The position numbers and the translations under genes are program-made. A stretch of DNA of 64,000 nt from Chitinophaga sp. YR573 (GTDB lineage: Bacteria > Bacteroidota > Bacteroidia > Chitinophagales > Chitinophagaceae). Where the stretch lies: positions 761,199 to 825,198 of the forward strand of contig NZ_FOJF01000001.1 in NCBI RefSeq assembly GCF_900110995.1, in the 5' to 3' direction. This document shows positions 17,889 to 26,223 of the stretch, piece after piece (the first letter of the stretch is position 1; every line of letters starts with the position of its first letter). The notes below the pieces were generated by a model. The model was not told the origin of the DNA, ran no database searches, and was given only the letters and a program-made list of their open reading frames with translations.

Positions 17889-17993
17889 TATTATGTCCTT
17901 TAGTCAGGTTGCGCAAAGTTATTTTTAATTCACAAAACACTGCTGTTTTATATTTAAATCATAATGACCTATTTTAGCGCAAATTTTTATCAG

Positions 17994-19208
17994 ATGAACT
18001 TACATGAATACCAGGCTAAAGAACTGTTGAAGAAATATAACGTACCGGTACAGGAAGGGATTCCGGTAGAAACTCCGGAAGCAGCAGCAGAAGCTTACAA
18101 GCAATTGAAAGTACAATATGGTAATGAATATGCAGTGGTGAAAGCGCAGATACATGCGGGCGGACGTGGAAAAGGTACCATTCGTGGAAAAGATCAGAGA
18201 GGTGTCGCTGTTGGTAAGAATGCAGAAGATGTTAAAACAATTGCCGGAAATATCCTGGGTGGTGTCCTGGTTACTATCCAGACCGGAGAAGCCGGTAAAC
18301 TGGTGAACAAGGTACTGGTTGCACAGGATGTATACTACCCTGGAGCTAATCCCGTTAAAGAATTATACCTGTCTATCCTGCTGGATCGTGCAAAAGGTGT
18401 GAACGTGATCATGTACTCTACCGAAGGTGGTATGGACATTGAGGAAGTTGCACACAAAACTCCTGAGAAGATCTTCAAGGAGCATGTACAGCCTAATACT
18501 ACCCTGCAGCCCTTCCAGGCCAGGAAAATCGCTTTTAACTTCGGTTTAAGTGGTGAAGCATTCAAAAACATGGTGAAGTTCGTAACTAACCTGTACAATG
18601 CTTATGTAGGATTAGATGCAGGTATGCTGGAAATCAATCCTTTATTCAAAACCAGCGATGAGAAGATCATTGCGGTTGACTGTAAACTGAGCCTGGATGA
18701 TAACGCGTTAATGCGTCATCCCGACCTCGAAGCTATGCGTGACATCACCGAAGAAGATCCTACAGAAGTAGAAGCAGGTAAATACAACCTGAACTTCGTA
18801 AAACTGGACGGTAACGTAGGTTGTATGGTAAACGGTGCTGGTCTGGCTATGGCTACCATGGACATGATTAAACTGAGCGGCGGTGAACCGGCTAACTTCC
18901 TGGACGTAGGAGGTAGCGCAAACGCACAGACAGTGGAAGCAGGCTTCCGTATCATCCTGAAAGATCCTAAGGTGAAGGCTATCCTCATCAATATCTTTGG
19001 TGGTATCGTTCGTTGCGACCGTGTTGCCCAGGGTGTTATCGATGCTTACAAATCCATCGGAAACATTACTGTTCCTATCATCGTTCGTCTGCAGGGTACC
19101 AACGCAGAAGAAGCTCAGAAACTGATCAGCGAAAGCGGCCTGAAAGTACAGTCTGCCATCCTGCTCAGCGAAGCTGCTGCACTGGTAAACAAAGCGGTAA
19201 ATGCTTAA
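17994..19208 (+). CDS. sucC: Succinyl-CoA synthetase beta subunit
   Basis: A 404-residue TCA-cycle subunit that binds the nucleotide and completes the succinyl-CoA/succinate interconversion with the alpha subunit SucD. I start at 17994 (MNLHEYQAKELL), the standard family start, not ten codons upstream. An N-terminal ATP-grasp region (QIHAGGRGKGT, AQDVYYPG, NPLFKTSDEKI) is followed by the ligase domain (GNVGCMVNGAGLAMATMD, LINIFGGIVRCD). sucD is not adjacent; the next gene encodes a DUF4407 protein. It is followed by a strong terminator and a family B repeat. Confidence 0.97.
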   Translation: MNLHEYQAKELLKKYNVPVQEGIPVETPEAAAEAYKQLKVQYGNEYAVVKAQIHAGGRGKGTIRGKDQRGVAVGKNAEDVKTIAGNILGGVLVTIQTGEAGKLVNKVLVAQDVYYPGANPVKELYLSILLDRAKGVNVIMYSTEGGMDIEEVAHKTPEKIFKEHVQPNTTLQPFQARKIAFNFGLSGEAFKNMVKFVTNLYNAYVGLDAGMLEINPLFKTSDEKIIAVDCKLSLDDNALMRHPDLEAMRDITEEDPTEVEAGKYNLNFVKLDGNVGCMVNGAGLAMATMDMIKLSGGEPANFLDVGGSANAQTVEAGFRIILKDPKVKAILINIFGGIVRCDRVAQGVIDAYKSIGNITVPIIVRLQGTNAEEAQKLISESGLKVQSAILLSEAAALVNKAVNA

Positions 19209-19230
19209 TTAGATTTTTATAGATAGATAG

Positions 19231-19257
19231 AGCCCCGGACGTTGTCCGGGGCTTTTT
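19231..19257. terminator. Terminator after sucC
   Basis: AGCCCCGGA pairs with TCCGGGGCT around a 5-base loop, followed by TTTTT. A textbook intrinsic terminator on the plus strand. Confidence 0.9.
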
Positions 19258-19261
19258 ATTT

Positions 19262-19331
19262 GGGTGCAGGGCTTCGCCCTGCAAAACCCCTTTATTTTTT
19301 TGTGATGGTGCGAAGCACCACCACAAAAAAA
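19262..19331. repeat. Family B twin-hairpin element, copy 2
   Basis: GGGTGCAGGGC-TTC-GCCCTGC and AAAACCCC (19262-19290), then a hairpin with T7/A7 ends and core GGTGCGAAGCACC (19295-19331). It directly follows the sucC terminator, so it is not itself needed for termination. Confidence 0.9.
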
Positions 19332-19504
19332 TTGTTCTTTGATCAAAATAAATCAACCCCGATTTATCCGTCACTTTTTTCAGCCCTTCGGTCACTTTTT
19401 CAACTTTTCTCAGGGGAAAAACCTACCTTCATAATCCATCCTTATTATGCACCTGCGGCCCGCGGGAGTTACTTTTTTTTTCTTATTTTAAATGTATTCT
19501 GAAA

Positions 19505-20518
19505 ATGAAGCGCATCGGCGATTTCTTCCTTTTTTGTTCAGGAGCTCATATACCTATGCTTCGGCGTGCACCATCGGAAACCAATAAATACGGCGGTATT
19601 GGCGCCACTATTTTTTTTACAGGATTACTGGCCGCCCTCTCAGGCGGCTATGCACTATGGACGGTATTCGGGCAGATATGGGCTGCTGTTTTATTCGCTC
19701 TCGTCTGGGGACTTATGATCTTTAACTTAGACCGCTACATCGTTTCCGGTATGAAAAAGCGGGACGGTTTCGGGAAAGAATTAGCACTGGCAATGCCACG
19801 TATAGTTCTGGCAGTATTGATCGCCATCGTCATTTCTAAACCATTGGAACTACAGGTCTTCAACAAAGAAATTCAGCAGGAACTGATTACCATGGAACAG
19901 CAGGTCTTCAAAACACAGGAAGACAAAGCTAAAGAACGTTATCAGCAACGTATCAACGAGTTAAACGCTGATATCGCCTTACTCAACAATGGTATCCAGC
20001 AACAAGCCATTAAAAGGGATACCCTGCTGCGCATCGCCCAGCAGGAAGCAGATGGTACAGGTGGCTCCCGTAAACAAAATCTGGGGCCTATCTACAAGGT
20101 TAAAAAGGCTGATGCTGACAGTGCCGCTGCCCAGTTACTCACCATCAGCAATCAGAACGGAACGCTCATCAGACAAAAACAACAGGAACTCCATTCCATA
20201 GATTCCACCTTCAAAAGCACCGTCCAACAGATGGACCGCAGCCATATAGACGGACTGGCTTCACGCATAGACGCTTTAGGTCACCTCACAGACCGCAGCG
20301 AACCCGTAAGATGGGCTAACTGGTTCATCACCCTGCTGTTCATCACAATAGAGACAGCTCCTGTATTTGTAAAGCTCATCTCTCCACGCGGGCCATACGA
20401 TGACCTGCTGGACGTACATGAACACAGCTTTAAAATATACAAGAGGGAACGTATTGAGAAAATGGAAAGGGCTTATGAAGAGAGAATGGTGATCGGCCGT
20501 CCGGCCACGAATGTTTAA
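19505..20518 (+). CDS. DUF4407 domain membrane protein
   Basis: A 337-residue integral membrane protein. Two hydrophobic segments (about 33-80) and a third (about 95-115) precede a long charged coiled-coil region (about 120-265) that is probably extracytoplasmic; a fourth segment (NWFITLLFITIETAPVFVK, near 285) returns to a basic C-terminal tail. Motifs ALVWGLMIFNLDRYIV and ETAPVFVKL fit the DUF4407 family as I know it. The function of the family is unknown. It is flanked on both sides by family B repeats (19262-19331 and 20530-20600), so the gene sits in a bracket of repeats in the same orientation. Confidence 0.85.
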   Translation: MKRIGDFFLFCSGAHIPMLRRAPSETNKYGGIGATIFFTGLLAALSGGYALWTVFGQIWAAVLFALVWGLMIFNLDRYIVSGMKKRDGFGKELALAMPRIVLAVLIAIVISKPLELQVFNKEIQQELITMEQQVFKTQEDKAKERYQQRINELNADIALLNNGIQQQAIKRDTLLRIAQQEADGTGGSRKQNLGPIYKVKKADADSAAAQLLTISNQNGTLIRQKQQELHSIDSTFKSTVQQMDRSHIDGLASRIDALGHLTDRSEPVRWANWFITLLFITIETAPVFVKLISPRGPYDDLLDVHEHSFKIYKRERIEKMERAYEERMVIGRPATNV

Positions 20519-20529
20519 AAATATATTTT

Positions 20530-20600
20530 GGGTGCAGGGCTTCGCCCTGCAAAACCCTTTCAGTTTTTTTATGATGGTGCGAAGCACCATCATAAAAAAA
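20530..20600. repeat. Family B twin-hairpin element, copy 3
   Basis: GGGTGCAGGGC-TTC-GCCCTGC plus AAAACCC (20530-20557), then a perfect hairpin with T7/A7 ends and core GATGGTGCGAAGCACCATC (20564-20600). It lies between the convergent DUF4407 and SprT genes, 11 and 5 bases from their stops. Confidence 0.9.
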
Positions 20601-20605
20601 CAACC

Positions 20606-21226
20606 TTATGCTGCCACAACTTCTACCTCATACACAGGGCTAAACAGATAAATCTTCTTTGTAGCTACTTCCTCACACCTGTACCGTTTACGGATCTTCT
20701 CTCCTTTCCTGAAAATCCTTCCGTCCTTAGTGCGGAAAAGCTGATGCAAGGGCAACTGCTCCACCAGGTAATGATTCTCCTTTTGCAGGTCATACTTTTT
20801 CAGTACCCGCATCAGGTCATCATCTGCACAGGAACTCGCCGCAGGATTGTGAATACTCTGCCTTACAGCAGCTTCCACATCATGCGGTAAAAAGCCTTTG
20901 CCTACAAACTGTTTAAGAATTGCCGAGAACTGTAATTTCCATTCCTTCCCATGAGAAGCCACTGTATTGCCGAAATGCATATAAGTAGTGAGATGTGAAA
21001 TCTCGTGCAGAAGAGTAATAAGGAAAGCATACCTGTTAAGGTTGCCGTTAATGCTGATACGGTGTCCGCCTTTCCGGTCCGGATGGCGATAATCTCCCAG
21101 TATACTCTGCCGCTCACGTGTAACGGTAAGATGTACCTTGTATTCTGTAAGGTAAGCCATCACCTGCTCAAAAGTTCCATCTGGCAGGTATCCGGACAAT
21201 GCATGTAAAGGTGCCTCCTGCTTCAC
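20606..21226 (-). CDS. SprT-like zinc metallopeptidase domain protein
   Basis: A 206-residue protein with the zinc-binding motif HEISH (H74, E75, H78) and a third candidate ligand H92 in SHGKEWKLQF, the arrangement of SprT/Spartan domains. Family members act as proteases, in some cases on DNA-protein crosslinks, but a proteolytic role has not been shown for most bacterial forms. Cys in FRTKDG-type C-terminal zinc ribbons are absent here; one Cys occurs late (RYRCEEV). It lies 7 bases downstream of the small membrane protein gene at 21234 and is probably the last gene of that unit. Confidence 0.85.
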   Translation of the reverse strand: MKQEAPLHALSGYLPDGTFEQVMAYLTEYKVHLTVTRERQSILGDYRHPDRKGGHRISINGNLNRYAFLITLLHEISHLTTYMHFGNTVASHGKEWKLQFSAILKQFVGKGFLPHDVEAAVRQSIHNPAASSCADDDLMRVLKKYDLQKENHYLVEQLPLHQLFRTKDGRIFRKGEKIRKRYRCEEVATKKIYLFSPVYEVEVVAA

Positions 21227-21233
21227 TACCGGT

Positions 21234-21620
21234 TCAACTTTTTTTCTTTGTCACCCGCTGAAGGCTTAACGTTTCAACTACCGTATAAGCCACATATAAA
21301 AACATCAGTATAAAAATGGTAACCCTGCTGGTATTCGCCCGGTTGATGATCACATACACAGCAATACCTACCACGCACAACATCAGTTTACTGAGCGTAG
21401 AACCATATACCATTCGCACAAAGGCGTTATTATTGGAAGATTGAAGCCCCTTCCGATTCATATAATAAGACAAACCTGTGATAAGGGCTAAAGCCAGGTT
21501 GCCAATAAGCAGCACATTATGATGAGCCCCTGTTTCCAGCAACCGGGCCTTCAGGAATATAAGAGTACCGTTAATTAAGATAAAAAGGCCGATTAAGGCA
21601 ATGTAAAACCTGTCAGTCAT
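21234..21620 (-). CDS. Small four-helix membrane protein
   Basis: A 128-residue protein made of four hydrophobic segments (about 5-25, 37-55, 78-98, 101-120) with short loops and a basic end (RVTKKKS). I do not recognise a named domain. It overlaps the AtpZ gene by 8 bases, so the two are coupled. In other Bacteroidota a protein of this size sits between AtpZ and atpB, and an AtpI-like role in ATP synthase assembly is plausible, but atpB is not next here. Confidence 0.65.
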   Translation of the reverse strand: MTDRFYIALIGLFILINGTLIFLKARLLETGAHHNVLLIGNLALALITGLSYYMNRKGLQSSNNNAFVRMVYGSTLSKLMLCVVGIAVYVIINRANTSRVTIFILMFLYVAYTVVETLSLQRVTKKKS

Positions 21621-21843
21621 TCCTGCTCGTGTCTTTGATGATTTGCCACAAAATTAGGGTTAATGCCAGTAAAGAAAAAATGATCATGAAAACAGGAAAT
21701 TTCCAACCTGTTAACTTGTCAAGTTTATAACCGGCAAATACTCCCAATCCTAATGCGGCCATCATCTGAAAAGCCAGGCCTGCATAGCGTAGAAGCTGAT
21801 TAGGCTTCTTCGGTTGCTTGTGCTGTGATTGTGGATCTTCCAT
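21613..21843 (-). CDS. AtpZ/AtpI family protein
   Basis: A 76-residue protein with two transmembrane helices (LLRYAGLAFQMMAALGLGVF and FPVFMIIFSLLALTLILW) joined by a short loop GYKLDKLTGWK, the AtpZ/AtpI fold. These proteins help assemble the F-type ATP synthase c-ring and may carry Mg2+. It overlaps the bactofilin gene by 44 bases and the next membrane gene by 8. The ATP synthase genes themselves are not in the window, so if this protein serves F1Fo its partners are encoded elsewhere. Confidence 0.85.
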   Translation of the reverse strand: MEDPQSQHKQPKKPNQLLRYAGLAFQMMAALGLGVFAGYKLDKLTGWKFPVFMIIFSLLALTLILWQIIKDTSRND

Positions 21844-22252
21844 TTCTTTCTTTCAGACTATCAGAAGCTGCTGCAGCATCCTCAGGCTCCATATAACAAC
21901 GGCCATTGAATTTTGCAGAAGGCTCCATCTCAAAATGAGCGGTGTAAACGTCTCCCTTTACAAGCGCACTTGCCTTCAGGAAAAGCAAATCTTCCACTTT
22001 AATGATACCAGTCACTTTACCCAGGATATCAGCACTGTGACATACCAGGTCGCCGGTGATCTCTCCTTCTGGTCCTACTACGATTTTCGCCTTTGTAGAT
22101 ACCAGGCCATTTACTTGTCCGTCAATGCGAATGTCCCCTTCGCATACGATGTCTCCCTGAATAGATGTACCACTACCAATGATGTTTACATTAGAAGTAG
22201 GCATTACTGATTTGCCTTCATTTCTGGCATTGCGATTGTTGTTGCTAAACAT
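21800..22252 (-). CDS. Bactofilin
   Basis: A 150-residue polymer-forming cytoskeletal protein. The DUF583 beta-helix core occupies roughly residues 22-115, with the repeating pattern GTSIQGDIVCEGDIRIDG, then VNGLVSTKAKIVVG, EGEITGDLVCHSADILG and KVTGIIKVEDLLFL. Short polar tails flank it. Bactofilins form filaments at the membrane and often organise cell-wall enzymes. In related Bacteroidota it lies beside an M23 peptidase gene; here the neighbour (22390-22794) keeps only the membrane stalk of such a protein. It overlaps the AtpZ gene. Confidence 0.92.
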   Translation of the reverse strand: MFSNNNRNARNEGKSVMPTSNVNIIGSGTSIQGDIVCEGDIRIDGQVNGLVSTKAKIVVGPEGEITGDLVCHSADILGKVTGIIKVEDLLFLKASALVKGDVYTAHFEMEPSAKFNGRCYMEPEDAAAASDSLKERNGRSTITAQATEEA

Positions 22253-22389
22253 AGGATTTAGGTTTTTCAGCGTTAGTGTTTACAAGATAGTATTAATAGT
22301 TTACATATTATTAAAGATTGGCTATCACTTCTTTCCCGAAGTTGTCCACATCCCCATAACGGTAAATTGTCCCTTTTATTGAATAGTTA

Positions 22390-22794
22390 TTAATAAGTAC
22401 TGTTATCTACTTTAGGTATCTGAATAGTCGTTGTATCTAATTTGCTCGTCGAAAAATCCCCGTCTATTACCTGTTTTATATTGTTTAAATACTGATCACG
22501 TGCATTAATAGCAGTCTCCAGCGAATCCGTCCGCATCTTCAGCCGGATAAATTCCCGTCGCTGCTTCAGGTCACCATACCCCGGAATATAATACCGTAAC
22601 GGCGTAAACACCACTGTTGCCACAGTAATTGTTACCAGCAACACAAAAAGAGTGCTCAATGCTACGTACACACTCATACGGGACAATTTGAAAGATGTTA
22701 CCTCTTCGTAGGTGTTATCATTCATAATCACCAGGCGGTACCTGTTGCCGATCTGACCTATACTTCTACCTTTGCTATCGCGCTTTTTAGCCAT
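22390..22794 (-). CDS. Single-pass membrane protein resembling an M23 peptidase stalk without the peptidase
   Basis: A 134-residue protein. A basic N-terminus (MAKKRDSKGRSIGQIG) and a YRLVIMNDNTYEEVTSFKL segment lead into a membrane helix (about 42-66, ending TPLRYYIPGYGDLKQ). A periplasmic coiled coil follows (about 75-110). The same N-terminal design begins the M23/LytM peptidases that accompany bactofilins in Bacteroidota, but the peptidase domain (HxxxD/HxH) is missing and the protein ends at NSTY. No peptidase remnant fits in the 137 bases before bactofilin. It is divergent from PorW across a 191-base AT-rich gap. Confidence 0.65.
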   Translation of the reverse strand: MAKKRDSKGRSIGQIGNRYRLVIMNDNTYEEVTSFKLSRMSVYVALSTLFVLLVTITVATVVFTPLRYYIPGYGDLKQRREFIRLKMRTDSLETAINARDQYLNNIKQVIDGDFSTSKLDTTTIQIPKVDNSTY

Positions 22795-22985
22795 ATCTGC
22801 TATAAAACTTAAAAAAGATTTCTGATTATCAACTGGCTAAAGTTAAACATTTATATTATTTCGTATTTAAAAAATTAGACGATGCATTCTTCCCCCTTCC
22901 CTGCCCCTCAAAAAATTTATCCTATCTTTAAAAATAAATTATCAACATATAAGTTATATAGGTAAGCCTATACACCCTGGCATCC

Positions 22986-25900
22986 ATGAATCATAACAGA
23001 TCTGTTTTTACACATATATCATACATCTGCCTGGTTAGTCTTTTTTTGTGCTGTACAGTCATTACCAGTGTTAATGCCCAGAAGCGGGATACAACCGGTA
23101 CCAACCGGCCACGTGATAATAGCAAATTTCCTCAGCAGCGGACCATGCAAAAGCCGCTGGTTACTCCTGCGCCAGTCAAAGTAGACGACCGCAGGCCACC
23201 CTCTGAAAAAATGCTGGAAAAGAAATGGACCATCAAACGACGGATAGTCCAGAATATCCTTGCCCGCTATAATTACTACTACCACGCCAATAAGAAATTA
23301 CACGATATCAGTCATACGGTAAGCCGCCAGGGTATTGATAACTACAATTACCTGCTGCCCTTCTACCCTTACAGCCTGCAAAGCCTTGGCCTCAGCAAAG
23401 GTGACCTGGACTCCGTAATAGAAAAGGCTTCCATCAATATCCAGATTCGCGATCCCCGCAGTAAATGGATAGACGATAGCTACCTCGTGATAGGCGAAGC
23501 CTACTTCTACCAGGGTGAATGGGACAAAGCCAACAGGACCTTCCAGTTCATCAACACCACTTACGCGCCTAAAAAGAAAGACGATTATAAAGCAGTGGTA
23601 GGCTCCAGTCAGAACGACCAGCTATCCATCGCTTCCCGCGAAAAACGCAAAGGCATTATCGGCTTCTTCAAACATACCTACGCCCGTAATGACGCTTTCA
23701 TATGGAGAGCGAAAACATTACTGGAACAAAAGGAATTCGATGAAGCCCGTTCCATGCTCAACATCCTGGAACATGATCCCTTCTTCCCGAAAAGACTGAA
23801 CGGGCAACTCGCTGAGGTACAGGCCTATACCCTCTACAAACAGGAACGTTTCGCTGAAGCGATCGCTCCCATGCAGATAGCCCTGAAAAAGAAAACCAAC
23901 CGTGATGAAAGGGCCCGTATGTCCTATATCCTCGGTCAGATCTATACCAACTACAACAAGCCGGACTCCGCCCTGCTGATGTTCAAAAAAGTGATCGCTG
24001 CCAAACCGGACCCCATGATGGAATTCCAGGCACGCATACAGATCGCTAAACTGAACGTATCAATTCCCGGCGGATCTCTTGATAAAAGCCTGGCCGTGCT
24101 ACAGAAAATGGCAAAGAAAGAAAAGTACCTTCCTTTCAGAGATGCTATTTACTATACCATGGCTAACCTGGTGCTTCCCAAAGACCCTGATGCGGCAATG
24201 GGCTACCTGCACCAGTCCTTAAAAGCAGAAAGCAACAACACCCTTCAGAAGGCACTGACCTACAAAGCCATTGCCGATATCTATTATGGACAACGCCAGT
24301 ACCGTTTTGCCAAAAACTTCTACGACAGCACCGCTTCCATAATGCCAAAAGAATTCCTGGACACTGCCGTAGTGAATACCCGCAAACGTGTATTGACAGA
24401 CGTTGTAATACGCGTAGAAGCCATCCAGCATGAGGATAGCCTGCAAAGAATTGCGGCTATGCCGGAATCCGACAGAAACATATTCCTGGAAAAACTGGCT
24501 GCCAACATCCGCAAAGCCGCAGAAGAAAAAGCAAAACAGGATAAACTGAACGCGGCTAACAATACCGATCAGGGGCTGGCCAACAATCCTTTTTCAAACA
24601 ATAATAACAACAACCTGGGGCCTAAGAAAGATGATGCGGGCGACTGGTACTTCTATAACACTACCAGCAAAACATCCGGTTACTCGGAGTTTAAAAAACG
24701 CTGGGGAAACCGTACCCTTTCAGATAACTGGCGTAGAAGTCAGAACAGCGTTGCCAACATTAATCAGGGTACTCAACCCGAAGACGACGAAGGCAATCCT
24801 TTAGGTGCAGCCGGTAAAGGCAAAACCAAAACAGTTCCTGCCGACAGCGCCACCGCTAAAACTCTGGCTGCCGGTCTTCCGCTTACCCCGGACGATCTGC
24901 TCAAATCCAATATCATTATCGAAGATGCCCTGTTTGACCTCGGTAAACTCTACCACGACAAGCTCGATAACGCGGTCCTTGGCATCGAAACATACGATAC
25001 GCTCTTACAACGATACCCACGCCATCCGCGCAAACCGGAAGTCATGTACTCGCTGTACCTATGGAATAACCAGCTGAACCACACTGCATTAGCCAATAGC
25101 TATCGCGAAGGTGTAGTGAACCAGTACGGGGATTCCAAGTTCGCCAGCATGATCAAATACGGTGGCTTACAGGATGCCAACAAGGCTAAAAAGAAAGAAA
25201 TTTCCGCTGCATATGGAGATATGTACATGGCTTACCTCGACTGTAACTACATGGGGGCCCTGGCAATCAAGAAGGCGGCAGACACCACCTTCGGACTCAA
25301 TTTCATGCAGCCGAAATTCGACCTGCTGGAAGCCATGATCCTCATGAAGATAGATACCTGCGAGTTCGGACGCCAGGCCATCACCGATGTACTGCACAAA
25401 TACCAGCAGGATGAAGCCATCCATGCAAAAGCACAGTCATTACTCGATGCGCTGAACGACAGACCAGCACTGGTTGTATATCTCTCCATGCTGGAAGTGG
25501 ACAAAAAGAAAGGCAGCCAGGATACACTGGATGAAAACGTTTCTATGCGCTACCCATGGCAAAATCCGCAGCCAGCTTTCGATTCCCTGAAACTGAAAAC
25601 GGCTACCGCAGATTCTCTGAAACTCGTCAACAATAATCTCAAGATCGCTCCGCTGCCTCCGCCGCTGAAACCGGTCACGCTTTATAAACTCAATACTGCC
25701 AACCCTCATTTCGTGGTACTCTCCTTCAACCGTGTATCTAAAGCACTCACAGAAGAAGCGCTGAATCAGTATACCCGTTACAATGCGGAGAAACATGCAG
25801 GTGAAAATGTGCAGGTGGCCAGCTTTGTGCTCACGCCAACAGAAGTGATGATCATCTTCCGCCTGTTCACCAATGAGGATAAAGCGCTTGACTATTTTGA

Positions 25901-26057
25901 TGATATCAGAACATCAGCAGACAAGATAGCGCCGAAGATCAGACCTTCCGACTACAGCTTATTTATTATATCCAGGGACAATTTCATACAGTTAAACAGC
26001 ACAAAGGACCTCGACGGGTATAAAAAGTTCTTTAACGACAACTATATCACGCAATAA
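22986..26057 (+). CDS. porW: Type IX secretion/gliding protein of the PorW/SprE type
   Basis: A 1023-residue envelope protein needed, in studied Bacteroidota, for type IX secretion, where PorW links the PorKLMN motor to the outer-membrane translocon. The N-terminus has a hydrophobic signal (SYICLVSLFLCCTVITSVNA); two Cys suggest lipidation but the lipobox is not canonical. TPR-like helix pairs run over about 75-480 (YLVIGEAYFYQGEWDKANRT and similar). An Asn-rich linker follows (near 530, NNNNN), then a second TPR region (about 630-820) and a C-terminal globular domain. It starts divergently from the bactofilin cluster, an arrangement also seen in relatives. Confidence 0.85.
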   Translation: MNHNRSVFTHISYICLVSLFLCCTVITSVNAQKRDTTGTNRPRDNSKFPQQRTMQKPLVTPAPVKVDDRRPPSEKMLEKKWTIKRRIVQNILARYNYYYHANKKLHDISHTVSRQGIDNYNYLLPFYPYSLQSLGLSKGDLDSVIEKASINIQIRDPRSKWIDDSYLVIGEAYFYQGEWDKANRTFQFINTTYAPKKKDDYKAVVGSSQNDQLSIASREKRKGIIGFFKHTYARNDAFIWRAKTLLEQKEFDEARSMLNILEHDPFFPKRLNGQLAEVQAYTLYKQERFAEAIAPMQIALKKKTNRDERARMSYILGQIYTNYNKPDSALLMFKKVIAAKPDPMMEFQARIQIAKLNVSIPGGSLDKSLAVLQKMAKKEKYLPFRDAIYYTMANLVLPKDPDAAMGYLHQSLKAESNNTLQKALTYKAIADIYYGQRQYRFAKNFYDSTASIMPKEFLDTAVVNTRKRVLTDVVIRVEAIQHEDSLQRIAAMPESDRNIFLEKLAANIRKAAEEKAKQDKLNAANNTDQGLANNPFSNNNNNNLGPKKDDAGDWYFYNTTSKTSGYSEFKKRWGNRTLSDNWRRSQNSVANINQGTQPEDDEGNPLGAAGKGKTKTVPADSATAKTLAAGLPLTPDDLLKSNIIIEDALFDLGKLYHDKLDNAVLGIETYDTLLQRYPRHPRKPEVMYSLYLWNNQLNHTALANSYREGVVNQYGDSKFASMIKYGGLQDANKAKKKEISAAYGDMYMAYLDCNYMGALAIKKAADTTFGLNFMQPKFDLLEAMILMKIDTCEFGRQAITDVLHKYQQDEAIHAKAQSLLDALNDRPALVVYLSMLEVDKKKGSQDTLDENVSMRYPWQNPQPAFDSLKLKTATADSLKLVNNNLKIAPLPPPLKPVTLYKLNTANPHFVVLSFNRVSKALTEEALNQYTRYNAEKHAGENVQVASFVLTPTEVMIIFRLFTNEDKALDYFDDIRTSADKIAPKIRPSDYSLFIISRDNFIQLNSTKDLDGYKKFFNDNYITQ

Positions 26058-26223
26058 TGAGGCAAAAACATATTAACGGATTTAATCAAATTAATATGGC
26101 TTTTAACATTAATTGAAGGAATTCACCGGGATTTTTTTAATATTTTTGCCCGGCTGTTACACTGTATATGGGCAATAAGGCCCGTAAATTGCTATAATCT
26201 GGAAAGCCAATTCAAAGGTAAGT

